Source: Novosphingobium aerophilum (GTDB lineage: Bacteria; Pseudomonadota; Alphaproteobacteria; Sphingomonadales; Sphingomonadaceae). From it: a stretch of 64,000 nucleotides of DNA. Below, piece by piece: positions 51,327 through 61,147 of this stretch. The stretch is from contig NZ_JACLAU010000007.1 in the NCBI RefSeq assembly GCF_014230305.1, positions 62,001 through 126,000 on the forward strand, in the 5' to 3' direction. The translations under genes and the position numbers were made by a program. The notes beneath the pieces are model-generated. The model was not told where the DNA came from. It made no database searches and saw only the letters and a program-made list of their open reading frames with translations. The first letter of the stretch is position 1, and each line of letters starts with the position of its first letter.

Positions 51327-52871
51327 ATGGCCGAGAATCTGCTTATCACCCCGCTTGACGCGCCCCATCCCGCCGGGGACCAGCCCGCATCGGCCCCAGC
51401 CGGCCGCACCCTGCCCGCCAATATCGAAGCCGAGGCCGCCTTCCTTGGCGCGGTGCTGATCGACAACCGGGTGATCGAGGAGCTCAACACCCCGCTCAAG
51501 CCGGCGCACTTCTTCGAGCCGGTCCACGCCCGCATCTACGAGCGGATCGTGCAACTGCTCGATCGCAAGGCGGTGGTCACCCCGGTCACGCTGAAGCCCT
51601 ATTTCGAGGCGGACGAATCGCTGCGCGCGCTGGGCGGGGTGACCTACCTCGCCCGCCTCACCGCCGATGGCCAGGGCCTGCTCGCCCCGCGCGAGCTGGC
51701 CGAGCAGATCTATGACCTGGCCCTGCTGCGCGAGCTGGTCAGCGTGGGGCGCAACCTGGTGGAAGCCGCGCTCGACACGTCGGAAAGCGTCGAGCCGCTG
51801 CAGCAGATCGAGCTGGCCGAGGCCGCGCTCTACAAGGTGGCCGAGGGCGCCTCGACCGGCAGCGAGGCCAAGGAATTCGCCACGGCGACCAAGACCGCGC
51901 TGGGCATGATCGAGCAGGCGCTGCTGTCGGGCGGGCATGTCTCGGGCAAGACCACGGGCCTCACCTCGATCAACGAGAAGGTCGGCGGCCTGCACGATTC
52001 GGACCTGATCATCCTCGCCGGGCGCCCGGGCATGGGCAAGACCTCGCTGGCCACCAACATCGCCTTCAATGCCGCCGACCGCCTGCGCCGCGACCGGCTG
52101 GACGGCATTCCGGACGAGAAGTCGGTCGGCGCGGCGACCGCCTTCTTCAGCCTGGAAATGAGCGCCGACCAGTTGGCCACCCGCATCCTGGCCGAACAAT
52201 CGGGCATCAGTTCCGAAGCGCTGCGCATGGGCAAGATCAGCCGCGACGATTTCCAGGCCCTGTCCTTCGCCAGCCAGCGCCTGGCCGAGCTGCCGCTCTA
52301 CATCGACGACACCCCGGCCCTCACGATCGCCGCCCTGCGCGCCCGCGCGCGCCGGCTCAAGCGGCGCCACGGGCTGGGGCTGATCGTGGTCGACTACCTG
52401 CAGCTGCTGCAGGGCACCGGCCGCGCCAACGACAACCGCGTGAACGAGATTTCGGAAATTTCGCGCGGGCTGAAGACCCTGGCCAAGGAGCTTTCGGTTC
52501 CCGTGATCGCGCTGTCGCAGCTCAGCCGCGCGGTCGAACAGCGCGAGGACAAGCGCCCGCAGCTGTCGGACCTGCGCGAATCGGGCTCGATCGAGCAGGA
52601 CGCCGACATGGTCTGGTTCGTCTATCGCGAGGACTATTACGTCGCCGCCAAGGAGCCCAAGCGCCCGGTCGAGGGCGACGACGGCAAGATCCACGATGCC
52701 CACGCGGCCTGGGCTGCCGAGATGGAGCGGGTCTATGGCCTGGCCGAACTGATCGTTGCCAAGCAGCGCCATGGCGCCACCGGCAAGGTCCGCATGCGCT
52801 TCGAACCGCGCATCACGCGGTTCAGCGACCTCGCCGAGGATGCGCTGGGCGGACACAGCTACGACGATTGA
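51327..52871 (+). CDS. dnaB: Replicative DNA helicase DnaB
   Basis: 514 residues from ATG 51327. N-terminal domain (LPANIEAEAAFLGAVLID) and RecA-like C-domain: Walker A GRPGMGKTSLA, DYLQLL (Walker B), SQLSRAVEQR, DLRESGSIEQDADMVWFVYR. DnaB is the hexameric helicase at the fork. An insertion near residue 395-425 (KEPKRPVEGDDGKIHDA) lengthens it compared with E. coli DnaB. The gene is divergent from UPF0262; a TA module follows convergently. Confidence 0.96.
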   Translation: MAENLLITPLDAPHPAGDQPASAPAGRTLPANIEAEAAFLGAVLIDNRVIEELNTPLKPAHFFEPVHARIYERIVQLLDRKAVVTPVTLKPYFEADESLRALGGVTYLARLTADGQGLLAPRELAEQIYDLALLRELVSVGRNLVEAALDTSESVEPLQQIELAEAALYKVAEGASTGSEAKEFATATKTALGMIEQALLSGGHVSGKTTGLTSINEKVGGLHDSDLIILAGRPGMGKTSLATNIAFNAADRLRRDRLDGIPDEKSVGAATAFFSLEMSADQLATRILAEQSGISSEALRMGKISRDDFQALSFASQRLAELPLYIDDTPALTIAALRARARRLKRRHGLGLIVVDYLQLLQGTGRANDNRVNEISEISRGLKTLAKELSVPVIALSQLSRAVEQREDKRPQLSDLRESGSIEQDADMVWFVYREDYYVAAKEPKRPVEGDDGKIHDAHAAWAAEMERVYGLAELIVAKQRHGATGKVRMRFEPRITRFSDLAEDALGGHSYDD

Positions 52872-52902
52872 GGGCGGCGCTTTCGCCAGAGGTCGGTGCC
52901 GT

Positions 52903-53289
52903 TCACCACAGACGATTGACGGCAAAGTCATCGAACAAGGCCTCGTTCGAAACCAGCACCAGATTTTCCGCCTGGGCCTGTGCAATCAGCAGCCGGTCGA
53001 AAGGATCCTTGTGCGGGATCGCCATGGCCCCCGCCAGTCGGGCGTGGCGCGGCGTAATTGCCAGCTCGTCAAAGCCCTGGCTCGCCAGAACGCTCTCGAA
53101 ATCACGCGCCAGCAAGGCCGCGCCCGGCAGCTTGCCGATACGGAACTTGGTCGCCACCTCCATTGCTGAGGCCGCGCTGACCAGCACCAGGTTGGCTTCA
53201 TCGGCGATGGCTTCACGGGCCCTTTGGCTGAGCGCCATATCGCCAGCCAACCACCAGATCAGCGCGTGAGTGTCGAGCAAAAGCCTCAA
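52903..53289 (-). CDS. vapC: PIN-domain ribonuclease toxin (VapC)
   Basis: 128 residues. Acidic active site: Asp6 (LLLDTHAL), Glu44 (AMEVATK), Asp95 and Asp98 (HKDPFDRLL) and further acids near 120, typical of metal-dependent PIN RNases. VapC-like toxins cut tRNA or rRNA when free of antitoxin. The ATG at 53289 overlaps the antitoxin stop by 4 bp (ATGA), the normal coupled TA arrangement. It lies in a core region between dnaB and rpoZ. Confidence 0.92.
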   Translation of the reverse strand: MRLLLDTHALIWWLAGDMALSQRAREAIADEANLVLVSAASAMEVATKFRIGKLPGAALLARDFESVLASQGFDELAITPRHARLAGAMAIPHKDPFDRLLIAQAQAENLVLVSNEALFDDFAVNRLW

Positions 53290-53519
53290 TCGAGACTCCA
53301 GCCCGCCAGCTCCTCATCGGGCAAGGGTTCGCCGAACCGCTCGTCGGCAGAGATCTGGCCACGCAGGGCACCAAAGCTCCGCTTGCCTGAAGGCTCCACG
53401 GGAACCAGCTTGACCACGGGAACCTTGCCCCGCGCGATCACGACCTCGACGCCGGCCAGGGCATCAGCGATCAGCTTGGACAGGTTCGTCTTGGCATCGT
53501 GAACTGAGAACTGCGCCAC
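53286..53519 (-). CDS. vapB: Phd/YefM-type antitoxin (VapB role)
   Basis: 77 residues from GTG 53519, where AAGGAG is 6 bp upstream; ATG 53525 would place the site against the codon. FSVHDAKTNLSKLI and VVIARGKVPVVKLVPV are the Phd/YefM DNA-binding fold. The C-terminal half (GALRGQISADERFGEPLPDEELAGW) is the toxin-binding arm. It neutralises VapC and represses its own promoter. Two TTAGCTAA palindromes lie directly upstream. Confidence 0.9.
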   Translation of the reverse strand: MAQFSVHDAKTNLSKLIADALAGVEVVIARGKVPVVKLVPVEPSGKRSFGALRGQISADERFGEPLPDEELAGWSLD

Positions 53520-53529
53520 AACCATCTCC

Positions 53530-53549
53530 TTAGCTAAGACTTTAGCTAA
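53530..53549. promoter_or_regulatory. Twin-palindrome operator of vapBC
   Basis: Two identical palindromes TTAGCTAA at 53530-53537 and 53542-53549, 12 bp centre to centre, about one helical turn. They lie just upstream of the vapB ribosome site, as expected for two antitoxin dimers binding cooperatively. Confidence 0.65.
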
Positions 53550-53589
53550 CTTTATCGTCGTCCGCAACAGCCATGACCGCCCGATTTCC

Positions 53590-53618
53590 TTGACTTTCCG
53601 CCCACCCCGGCCTAGGCG
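53590..53618 (+). promoter_or_regulatory. Probable sigma-70 promoter of rpoZ
   Basis: TTGACT (53590-53595), 17 bp, TAGGCG (53613-53618), about 40 bp before the rpoZ start. Matches the rpsT/rpmH/rpmJ layout. Confidence 0.6.
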
Positions 53619-53657
53619 CCGGGGTTTCCAGCAGTGTCTGCCTTATCGGAGTGCCCC

Positions 53658-54002
53658 ATGGCGCGCGTTACCGTTGAAGATTGCGTCGACAAGGTCCCCA
53701 ACCGCTTCGACCTCGTCCTGCTTGCCGCGCAGCGCGCGCGCGAGATTTCGGGCGGCGCCGAGCTGACGATCGAGCGCGATCGCGACAAGAACCCCGTGGT
53801 TGCCCTGCGCGAGATCGCGGAAGAGACCGTGCGTCCGACCGTGCTGAAGGAAAGCGTGATCTCTTCGCTGCAGCGCGTCCTGCCCGAAGACGACGATGAG
53901 GTCGATGAGATCGGCTCGCTCAGCCAGCAGGCCGAAGCCCTGCGCATCACGGCCGCCGCGCCGGTGCGCAACACCTCGCTGGGTGGCGACTACGACGGCT
54001 GA
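53658..54002 (+). CDS. rpoZ: RNA polymerase omega subunit
   Basis: 114 residues. [31 protein letters not shown] is the omega signature, followed by [15 protein letters not shown]. It stabilises the RNA polymerase beta' subunit. GGAG stands 7 bp before ATG. A perfect 15-bp hairpin with T-run follows. The tail after the core (about residues 75-114, acidic EDDDEVDE) is long but usual in sphingomonads. Confidence 0.96.
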   Translation: MARVTVEDCVDKVPNRFDLVLLAAQRAREISGGAELTIERDRDKNPVVALREIAEETVRPTVLKESVISSLQRVLPEDDDEVDEIGSLSQQAEALRITAAAPVRNTSLGGDYDG

Positions 54003-54029
54003 GCCACTCCGGCCCCTGGCCAATTGCAG

Positions 54030-54064
54030 AAAAGGCCCCGGTGCTCGCTGCACCGGGGCCTTTT
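54030..54064. terminator. Strong terminator after rpoZ, bidirectional form
   Basis: AAAAGGCCCCGGTGC (54030-54044), loop TCGCT, GCACCGGGGCCTTTT (54050-54064): 15 bp, ending in T4 on one strand and A4 at the start, so it could stop transcription from both directions. Confidence 0.9.
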
Positions 54065-54111
54065 GCTTTCCGGCCGCTCCCCCTAGAATACACCGGCAAG
54101 CGGGGGACATC

Positions 54112-55272
54112 ATGACCGAGTGGCAACAAGCGGTGGGAGATCTGGCGCAGACATCGCTGACAGCGGCGGCGATCGAACGCGAACGGGGAGCGAGCGGCGG
54201 CCAGCCCGGCCATGACGGCCATACCCACGAGGGCGCCTGCCTCAATTGCGGCACCACGCTGATCGGCACCCATTGCCACCAGTGCGGGCAGCACGCCCAT
54301 GTCCACCGCACCCTCGGCGCGTTCTTCCACGATCTGCTGCACGGGGTGTTCCATTTCGAGGGCAAGATCTGGCGCACGCTGCCGCTGCTGGTGTTCCGCC
54401 CCGGGCAATTGACCCGCCGCTATATCGACGGGCAGCGGGCCCGCTTCATTTCGCCGCTGGCGCTGTTCCTGTTCTGCGTCTTCGTGATGTTCACCAGCTT
54501 CCACATGGTCGGGGGCGAGATGGCGGTGGATCCGCGCCAGCTGGTCCAGAACAGCTCGCCCGCCGACCGCGCGAAGGCCCTGCGCGAGGCGGAGACGAAG
54601 CTGGCCCAGCTTGAGGCCCGCCGCGCCGTGCTCGTGGCCCAGGGCAAGCCGACCGACCCGGTCGACGGCGAACTGAACGGGGCGCGGCTGGCCGTGGAGA
54701 TCATCCGGGGCATACCAGACGACAAGCCGAAGGCCGCCGGACAGACCGGCGTCACCGCGACCCGATCCCCGACGAAAACGGCCCCTGCGGACGAAGGCCC
54801 GACCGGCCTGGTCTTCGGCGACAACGGCAAGGGCTTGCACAGCGATGTGCCCCAGATCCAGCACGCGATCGAGGCATTCAAGACCAACCCGACGCTGGTG
54901 CTCTACAAGATGCAGAGCAACGCCTACAAATACAGTTGGGCCCTGATCCCGCTTTCGGTGCCGTTCCTGTGGCTGCTGTTTCCGTTCAGCCGGCGCTTCC
55001 ACCTTTATGACCACACGGTGTTCGTCACCTATTCGCTGTGCATGATGACGCTGCTGTCGGTGGTGATCCTGCTGGTCAGCCAGGTGCAGTCCGAACCCTG
55101 GGTGCCGCTGCTGCTGCTGGTTCCGCCGGTGCACATGTTCGCCCAGCTCAAGGGCACCTACGGCGGGTCCTGGCTGATGACCGGGGTGCGCACCTTTGCC
55201 CTGTCGATCTTTGCGATTTTCAGCCTGACCCTGTTCGCCATGCTGATCCTGGCCCAGACCGGCGCGGGCTGA
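54112..55272 (+). CDS. DUF3667 membrane protein with His/Cys-rich N-terminus
   Basis: 386 residues. Residues 34-66 are His- and Cys-rich (HDGHTHEGACLNC, HCHQCGQHAHVHR), containing the CxNCGT...CxxCGQ zinc-ribbon-like motif of DUF3667. It is followed by a helix, DGQRARFISPLALFLFCVFVMF, a coiled periplasmic or cytosolic region (residues 145-230), and four hydrophobic helices at the C-terminus. Function is unknown. The many histidines suggest a metal site. It follows the rpoZ terminator and so must have its own promoter. Confidence 0.8.
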   Translation: MTEWQQAVGDLAQTSLTAAAIERERGASGGQPGHDGHTHEGACLNCGTTLIGTHCHQCGQHAHVHRTLGAFFHDLLHGVFHFEGKIWRTLPLLVFRPGQLTRRYIDGQRARFISPLALFLFCVFVMFTSFHMVGGEMAVDPRQLVQNSSPADRAKALREAETKLAQLEARRAVLVAQGKPTDPVDGELNGARLAVEIIRGIPDDKPKAAGQTGVTATRSPTKTAPADEGPTGLVFGDNGKGLHSDVPQIQHAIEAFKTNPTLVLYKMQSNAYKYSWALIPLSVPFLWLLFPFSRRFHLYDHTVFVTYSLCMMTLLSVVILLVSQVQSEPWVPLLLLVPPVHMFAQLKGTYGGSWLMTGVRTFALSIFAIFSLTLFAMLILAQTGAG

Positions 55273-55343
55273 TCGTCCGACGGACGGGCCCGGTGGATGG
55301 CGCCGGTCGGAAATCCTGGGACCCCCGATTCAGCGGCCCATAC

Positions 55344-55736
55344 TCAGCGGCAGGGCCACTTGCGCGCGAACAGGTCGCCGATCGCAGTGGTCAGGGTGGT
55401 CCGATCGCGTGCCGCGGCGGGATAGGTCTCCAGATGCGCGAGGAACTGGTCGTTCCCGATCTCGACCTTGGGTGGCGGACAGGAGCTGGGCCGCCCTGCG
55501 GCCCGTTCCTGCGCCAGCCGGGCGCGATACTCGGCCCCTGCCGCCTGGCCGATGCCGCGCAGGGTCTTCAGCTCGGATGAGAACAGCGCCGCGATACCCT
55601 TGGCCTTCAGGGCATTGGCCCGGGCAAGGAAGCTGCCGACGGTGATCTGCCCCTCGGCGGCCGAAGCCGGGACCGCGCCCACCAGGGTGAGCGAGACCAC
55701 GGCAGCGATCGCGATCCTTCCGATCTTTCGCTGCAT
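55344..55736 (-). CDS. Exported small protein resembling Rap1a/Tai immunity family
   Basis: 130 residues with a signal peptide (IAIAAVVSLTLVGAVPASAAEG). The C-terminus has SCPPPKVEIGNDQFLAHLETYPAAARDR and FARKWPC, echoing the C...P...R...A...PC pattern of Rap1a-type periplasmic proteins, some of which neutralise type VI amidase effectors. No effector gene is near. It begins 5 bp after ftsH and shares its strand, so it is probably read in the same transcript. Family assignment is tentative. Confidence 0.6.
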   Translation of the reverse strand: MQRKIGRIAIAAVVSLTLVGAVPASAAEGQITVGSFLARANALKAKGIAALFSSELKTLRGIGQAAGAEYRARLAQERAAGRPSSCPPPKVEIGNDQFLAHLETYPAAARDRTTLTTAIGDLFARKWPCR

Positions 55737-55741
55737 TCTTG

Positions 55742-57673
<1,932 letters not shown>

Positions 57674-57811
57674 CGCGGGCGAAGTCCTTTCCCCGTGCAA
57701 TGTAGGAGAGAAGGTCTGAATGGCAAGCTAACCAACGGTGCAGCCGGTCGATTTAGCCGCCATCGCCGGTGCCTTGGCCCGGCCCGCAGCCCCGCCGGAG
57801 AGCATGCCCTG

Positions 57812-58975
57812 TCACAAGGTGCTCAGCCAGGGCTCAACCACGGCGAAATGGGAGGGCCAGTCCGGCCCGCGATAGCCGCGCAGTTGGCGGATCTGGCGCA
57901 TGCGGTCGGGGCAGTCCTCGAGAAAGGAGAGGATCGCCGATTCCCAACCAAGCCCGTCGAGCGGATCGAGATAGTGCGGAATGTCCCCGGCAATTTCGCG
58001 GAAGGCCGGCAGATCGGTGCAGATCACCGGCGTGCCCAATTGCATCGCCTCGACCACGGGCAGGCCGAAGCCTTCGGCGAATGACGGCATCAGCAGGGCC
58101 CGCGCCCCGGCCATCAGACGAGCGGCTTCGAGGTCGCTGGCGCTGCCCAGTTCCCGGATATGCCCGCGCAGCAGCGGATTGCGATCCAGCACCGCCAGGG
58201 CATGCTCCGCCTCCCAGCCGCGCTGGCCGATCACCACCAGCCGGGGCGCGCGATGACCGAGCCGTTCCACCAGCTTCCGCCAGATCTGGAACAGCAGGAT
58301 GTGGTTCTTGCGGCCCTCGATCGTGCCCACCACGATGAAGTGCGGGCGATCCATCGCCGCCGGCGGCGCGCTGTCCGGGATTTCGTGACCGGAAATCCAG
58401 GCCGGGACGAAGGGCGGTACGGCCAGTTGCTCCAGCTCGGCAAAGGCCTGCAGTTCGTCGAGCGTGCTTTGCGAATTGCCGATGATCCCGGCCGCGCAGG
58501 TCAAGACGTTGCGCATCCGGGCGCGGTGCTTCTCGGCCTCGCCGCTGCGGCAGAACTCGGGATGGGTGATCGGAATCAGATCGTGGACGAGAAACACGGC
58601 CCGCAGGCCGTTGCGCCGGACCCAGCCCGGCAGCGAAGGCTCGTCCAGTCCGGTGTGGCCGATGTTCAGATAGATCGGCCCGCGGCCTGCCCGGCCCTTG
58701 GCCACCCCCCCGCCCGAGCTGAGCGCGAAGGGCAGCAATCGCAGCAGCCGGGTGCGGAACCCCGGCCCGCCCGCGCGGATCGCGGCAAAGAGCCGATCCG
58801 ACGCCGCGGGCGAGAACACGCGCTGCATGCCGCCACGCTGGACGACCGCCTGGGCGCGATCACCGAAATGATCCAGATAGGCCAGACACACCCGATCGAT
58901 CCCGGTCGGCAGGCGCCCCGACCATGCCCGCCAGACCAGCCTGGTCACATCGATCAGATAGTCGCGTTCGATCAA
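57812..58975 (-). CDS. Glycosyltransferase family 4-like (GT-B) protein
   Basis: 387 residues from TTG 58975. GT-B C-terminal motifs: FIVVGTIEGRKNH, LVVIGQRGWE, and the donor-binding stretch MPSFAEGFGLPVVEAMQLGTPVICTDLPAFREI (EX7E). The N-terminal half has DVTRLVWRAWSGRLPTGIDRVCLAYL and FLVHDLIPITHPEF, typical of GT1/GT4 enzymes building polysaccharides. The sugar is not predictable. It is near kpsS/kpsC and could act in capsule or exopolysaccharide assembly. A 138-bp gap separates it from ftsH. Confidence 0.9.
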   Translation of the reverse strand: MIERDYLIDVTRLVWRAWSGRLPTGIDRVCLAYLDHFGDRAQAVVQRGGMQRVFSPAASDRLFAAIRAGGPGFRTRLLRLLPFALSSGGGVAKGRAGRGPIYLNIGHTGLDEPSLPGWVRRNGLRAVFLVHDLIPITHPEFCRSGEAEKHRARMRNVLTCAAGIIGNSQSTLDELQAFAELEQLAVPPFVPAWISGHEIPDSAPPAAMDRPHFIVVGTIEGRKNHILLFQIWRKLVERLGHRAPRLVVIGQRGWEAEHALAVLDRNPLLRGHIRELGSASDLEAARLMAGARALLMPSFAEGFGLPVVEAMQLGTPVICTDLPAFREIAGDIPHYLDPLDGLGWESAILSFLEDCPDRMRQIRQLRGYRGPDWPSHFAVVEPWLSTL

Positions 58976-59054
58976 CGATCGGTGCCTTCCCGGCTGACCA
59001 CAAGCGTATTGGCGAGGTTGGATTGCCCTTGCAGGAGCCCCGGAAACAGCCGTT

Positions 59055-59894
59055 TTGGCAGATAACGGGCATGAGTATTTGTCATCACCCCTCCGTGCCT
59101 ATACGGAAGGGCTGGAGGGCGACAAGCCAATTCCGCAAGTCTTTGACTCGCCAGAACAAGATGGCGTTCGAGGGAAAGAACTGTTGAATCGTTCGCATGG
59201 GATTCTCTTGGCCTTCGCGCTGTCTCTACTGGCCAATCTGGGCTTCGGGGTGATGGCGCGGCTGGACTGGCTGGTGCTGCCGGCACTGTTGGTCGGCTGG
59301 TATCTGGCCGATTTTCTGTCCGGTCTGGTGCACATGTACATGGACTACCGCCCCTGCCCGCCGGGCAAGCGGCTGAACGACCTGTTCTTCTATGCCGGCT
59401 CCCGCGAGTCTGCCGAGTACCAGGCCATGCTGCGCGAGCGGATGGCCGCGATCACCCCGCTCGAGCGGCTCGTCTACGATTTCAAGAACCATCACCCCCG
59501 CCCGCTGGCGCTGGGCCGACGGTCGTTGTGGCGGCTGATCGGATCGAGCGTGATCATCGCGGCCCTGCCCATCTCGTTGGCCCTGAACGCAGCGCTGCTG
59601 GTGTGGCCGGTGCCGGGCTGGTTCGCCGCCGGGGTCTTCGCATTCCTGGTCGGCGGGGCCTTCGCCCAACTGTTCCATGCTTCGCTGCACCGGGACCACA
59701 ATCCATGGTTCATCAATGCCGGGCGCCGCATGGGCCTGCTGATGACGCCGGCGGCCCATCAGGTCCATCATGACACGCTGCAGCGCGATTTCGCGACCAA
59801 TTGCGGATGGTCCAACCCGGTGGTCAACCGCCTGTTCAACGCGCTGCGCCGTCGGGGTTATCTGGAGGATGCCGGCCTGGTCCCCAGTTCCTGA
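59055..59894 (+). CDS. Lipid desaturase domain protein, CarF/TMEM189 (plasmanylethanolamine desaturase) superfamily
   Basis: 279 residues if started at TTG 59055; TTG 59184 with GAGGGAAAG nearby would give 236, and the first 45 codons are less G/C-biased, so the start is uncertain. Membrane helices surround His-rich motifs: GLVHMYMDYR, FKNHHPRPLALGR, FHASLHRDHNPWF and AAHQVHHDTLQRDFATNCGW. The HxxHH and N-C-G-W pattern agrees with the family that makes the vinyl-ether bond of plasmalogens. It lies antiparallel inside the polysaccharide locus, overlapping kpsS by 37 bp. Desaturation of a lipid anchor is possible. Confidence 0.75.
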   Translation: MADNGHEYLSSPLRAYTEGLEGDKPIPQVFDSPEQDGVRGKELLNRSHGILLAFALSLLANLGFGVMARLDWLVLPALLVGWYLADFLSGLVHMYMDYRPCPPGKRLNDLFFYAGSRESAEYQAMLRERMAAITPLERLVYDFKNHHPRPLALGRRSLWRLIGSSVIIAALPISLALNAALLVWPVPGWFAAGVFAFLVGGAFAQLFHASLHRDHNPWFINAGRRMGLLMTPAAHQVHHDTLQRDFATNCGWSNPVVNRLFNALRRRGYLEDAGLVPSS

Positions 59895-61147
59895 CGGCCT
59901 GCCTGCAGGGCGAGCCGCGGGCCCAGGTCATCGGCCAGCAGCCGTTCCACACTGTTGGCGATCAGCGTGTGGATCGCCGATTCGCTGGCAAGCCCGCCGC
60001 GCACCAGGCAGCGCGCGTGGAGGACCTTCTTGAAAGCCTTGTACAATGCCGGATCCGGCAATTCGGGTGCCTGCCAGAAACTGTCGAGCGAAGCCTGGTG
60101 AGTCACACCCGGAACATCATAGACCGCATCCCCCAGCACGATGACCGGCGAGCCCACCTCCAGCCCGAGCGTGCCCGAGGTGCTGTTGACGCAGACCATG
60201 CCCGATGACTGCGCGCTGAGTTCGCCCAGGTTACCGCCATCGATATGGAGCACGCGGTCCGCCACGCCCAACTGGCGCGCCCGCCGGGCAATATGGCGGC
60301 GCCAGTTGAGGAAGCCGCTGTCGAGCGGGTGCTCCTTGATCAGCAGGACGACATCGGCCGGAGCATGGCGCGCGAAGCTGCGCATCACATAGTCGACCGC
60401 CATCGGCATCGAGGCGAACGGCGAATGAGCCCGGATCTGGTAATCGCCGCTGAGCTGCAGCGGGAACAGGAAGTACCGCTGCCCTTTCAGCGCGGCCATG
60501 GTCTCTTCGGCCTGCCGCGCCCTCCGCCCGGTGCGGGCGAAACGGAGCAGCCAGCCCAGCGCCTCGGCCACCAGCCGGTCCTGACGATGGGTGCGATAGA
60601 AGGGAAAGCGCCACTTCCCGATAAACACGTTGAAATAGTGCCAGAAGCTGTCCCGGGCCCGGCGCCGGAAGGTGGCCGTGATCGCAGGCAACTGGGGTAC
60701 GTCGGGCAACCACCGCGCCGCGGCGAACAGCACCTCGGGATCGCGCTCGAAACTGGAGTGGCCGTTCACGCCATCGCGCTCCAGCGTCATCCAGTCAGGC
60801 CGGATGTAACCCTCTTCGAACACGTGGATATGCACGCCGCGCAGTTGGGCCAAGCGCAGCGCGCTGCGGTGCATCGGCCGACAATCCCCGAACAGGACCA
60901 CGTCGGTGATCGCATGGTCCTGGACATAGGCATCGAAAAACAGCGGCCAGTCCTTGGCGCGCCCGCGATAATCGATGACGGCCTCACCCGAGTCCGGGCT
61001 CCAGTCATAGCGATCGCCGCCGCTCAGGTTGATCCGGTGGACGCCGCAGCGGCGATAGGCCAGTTCCGCCCCGAGCAGCCGGAAGAAGGGGCCAGGCGGC
61101 CCTTGCAGGAACAGGAAGTTTCGTTTTGGCCTACGTCCGGTGTTCAC
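59858..61147 (-). CDS. kpsS: Capsule anchor glycosyltransferase KpsS-like
   Basis: 429 residues. NFLFLQGPPGPFFRLLGAEL at the N-terminus, CRPMHRSALRLAQLRGVHIHVFEEGYIRPDWMTLE, FPLQLSGDYQIRAHSPF, VVLLIKEHPLDSG and VCVNSTSGTLGLEVGSPVIVLGDAVY are the KpsS/LipB family motifs. KpsS attaches the first beta-linked Kdo to the lyso-phosphatidylglycerol anchor at the cytosolic face. It starts 4 bp inside the kpsC stop (ATGA). Export genes (kpsMT) are not in the window. Confidence 0.9.
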   Translation of the reverse strand: MNTGRRPKRNFLFLQGPPGPFFRLLGAELAYRRCGVHRINLSGGDRYDWSPDSGEAVIDYRGRAKDWPLFFDAYVQDHAITDVVLFGDCRPMHRSALRLAQLRGVHIHVFEEGYIRPDWMTLERDGVNGHSSFERDPEVLFAAARWLPDVPQLPAITATFRRRARDSFWHYFNVFIGKWRFPFYRTHRQDRLVAEALGWLLRFARTGRRARQAEETMAALKGQRYFLFPLQLSGDYQIRAHSPFASMPMAVDYVMRSFARHAPADVVLLIKEHPLDSGFLNWRRHIARRARQLGVADRVLHIDGGNLGELSAQSSGMVCVNSTSGTLGLEVGSPVIVLGDAVYDVPGVTHQASLDSFWQAPELPDPALYKAFKKVLHARCLVRGGLASESAIHTLIANSVERLLADDLGPRLALQAGRQELGTRPASSR

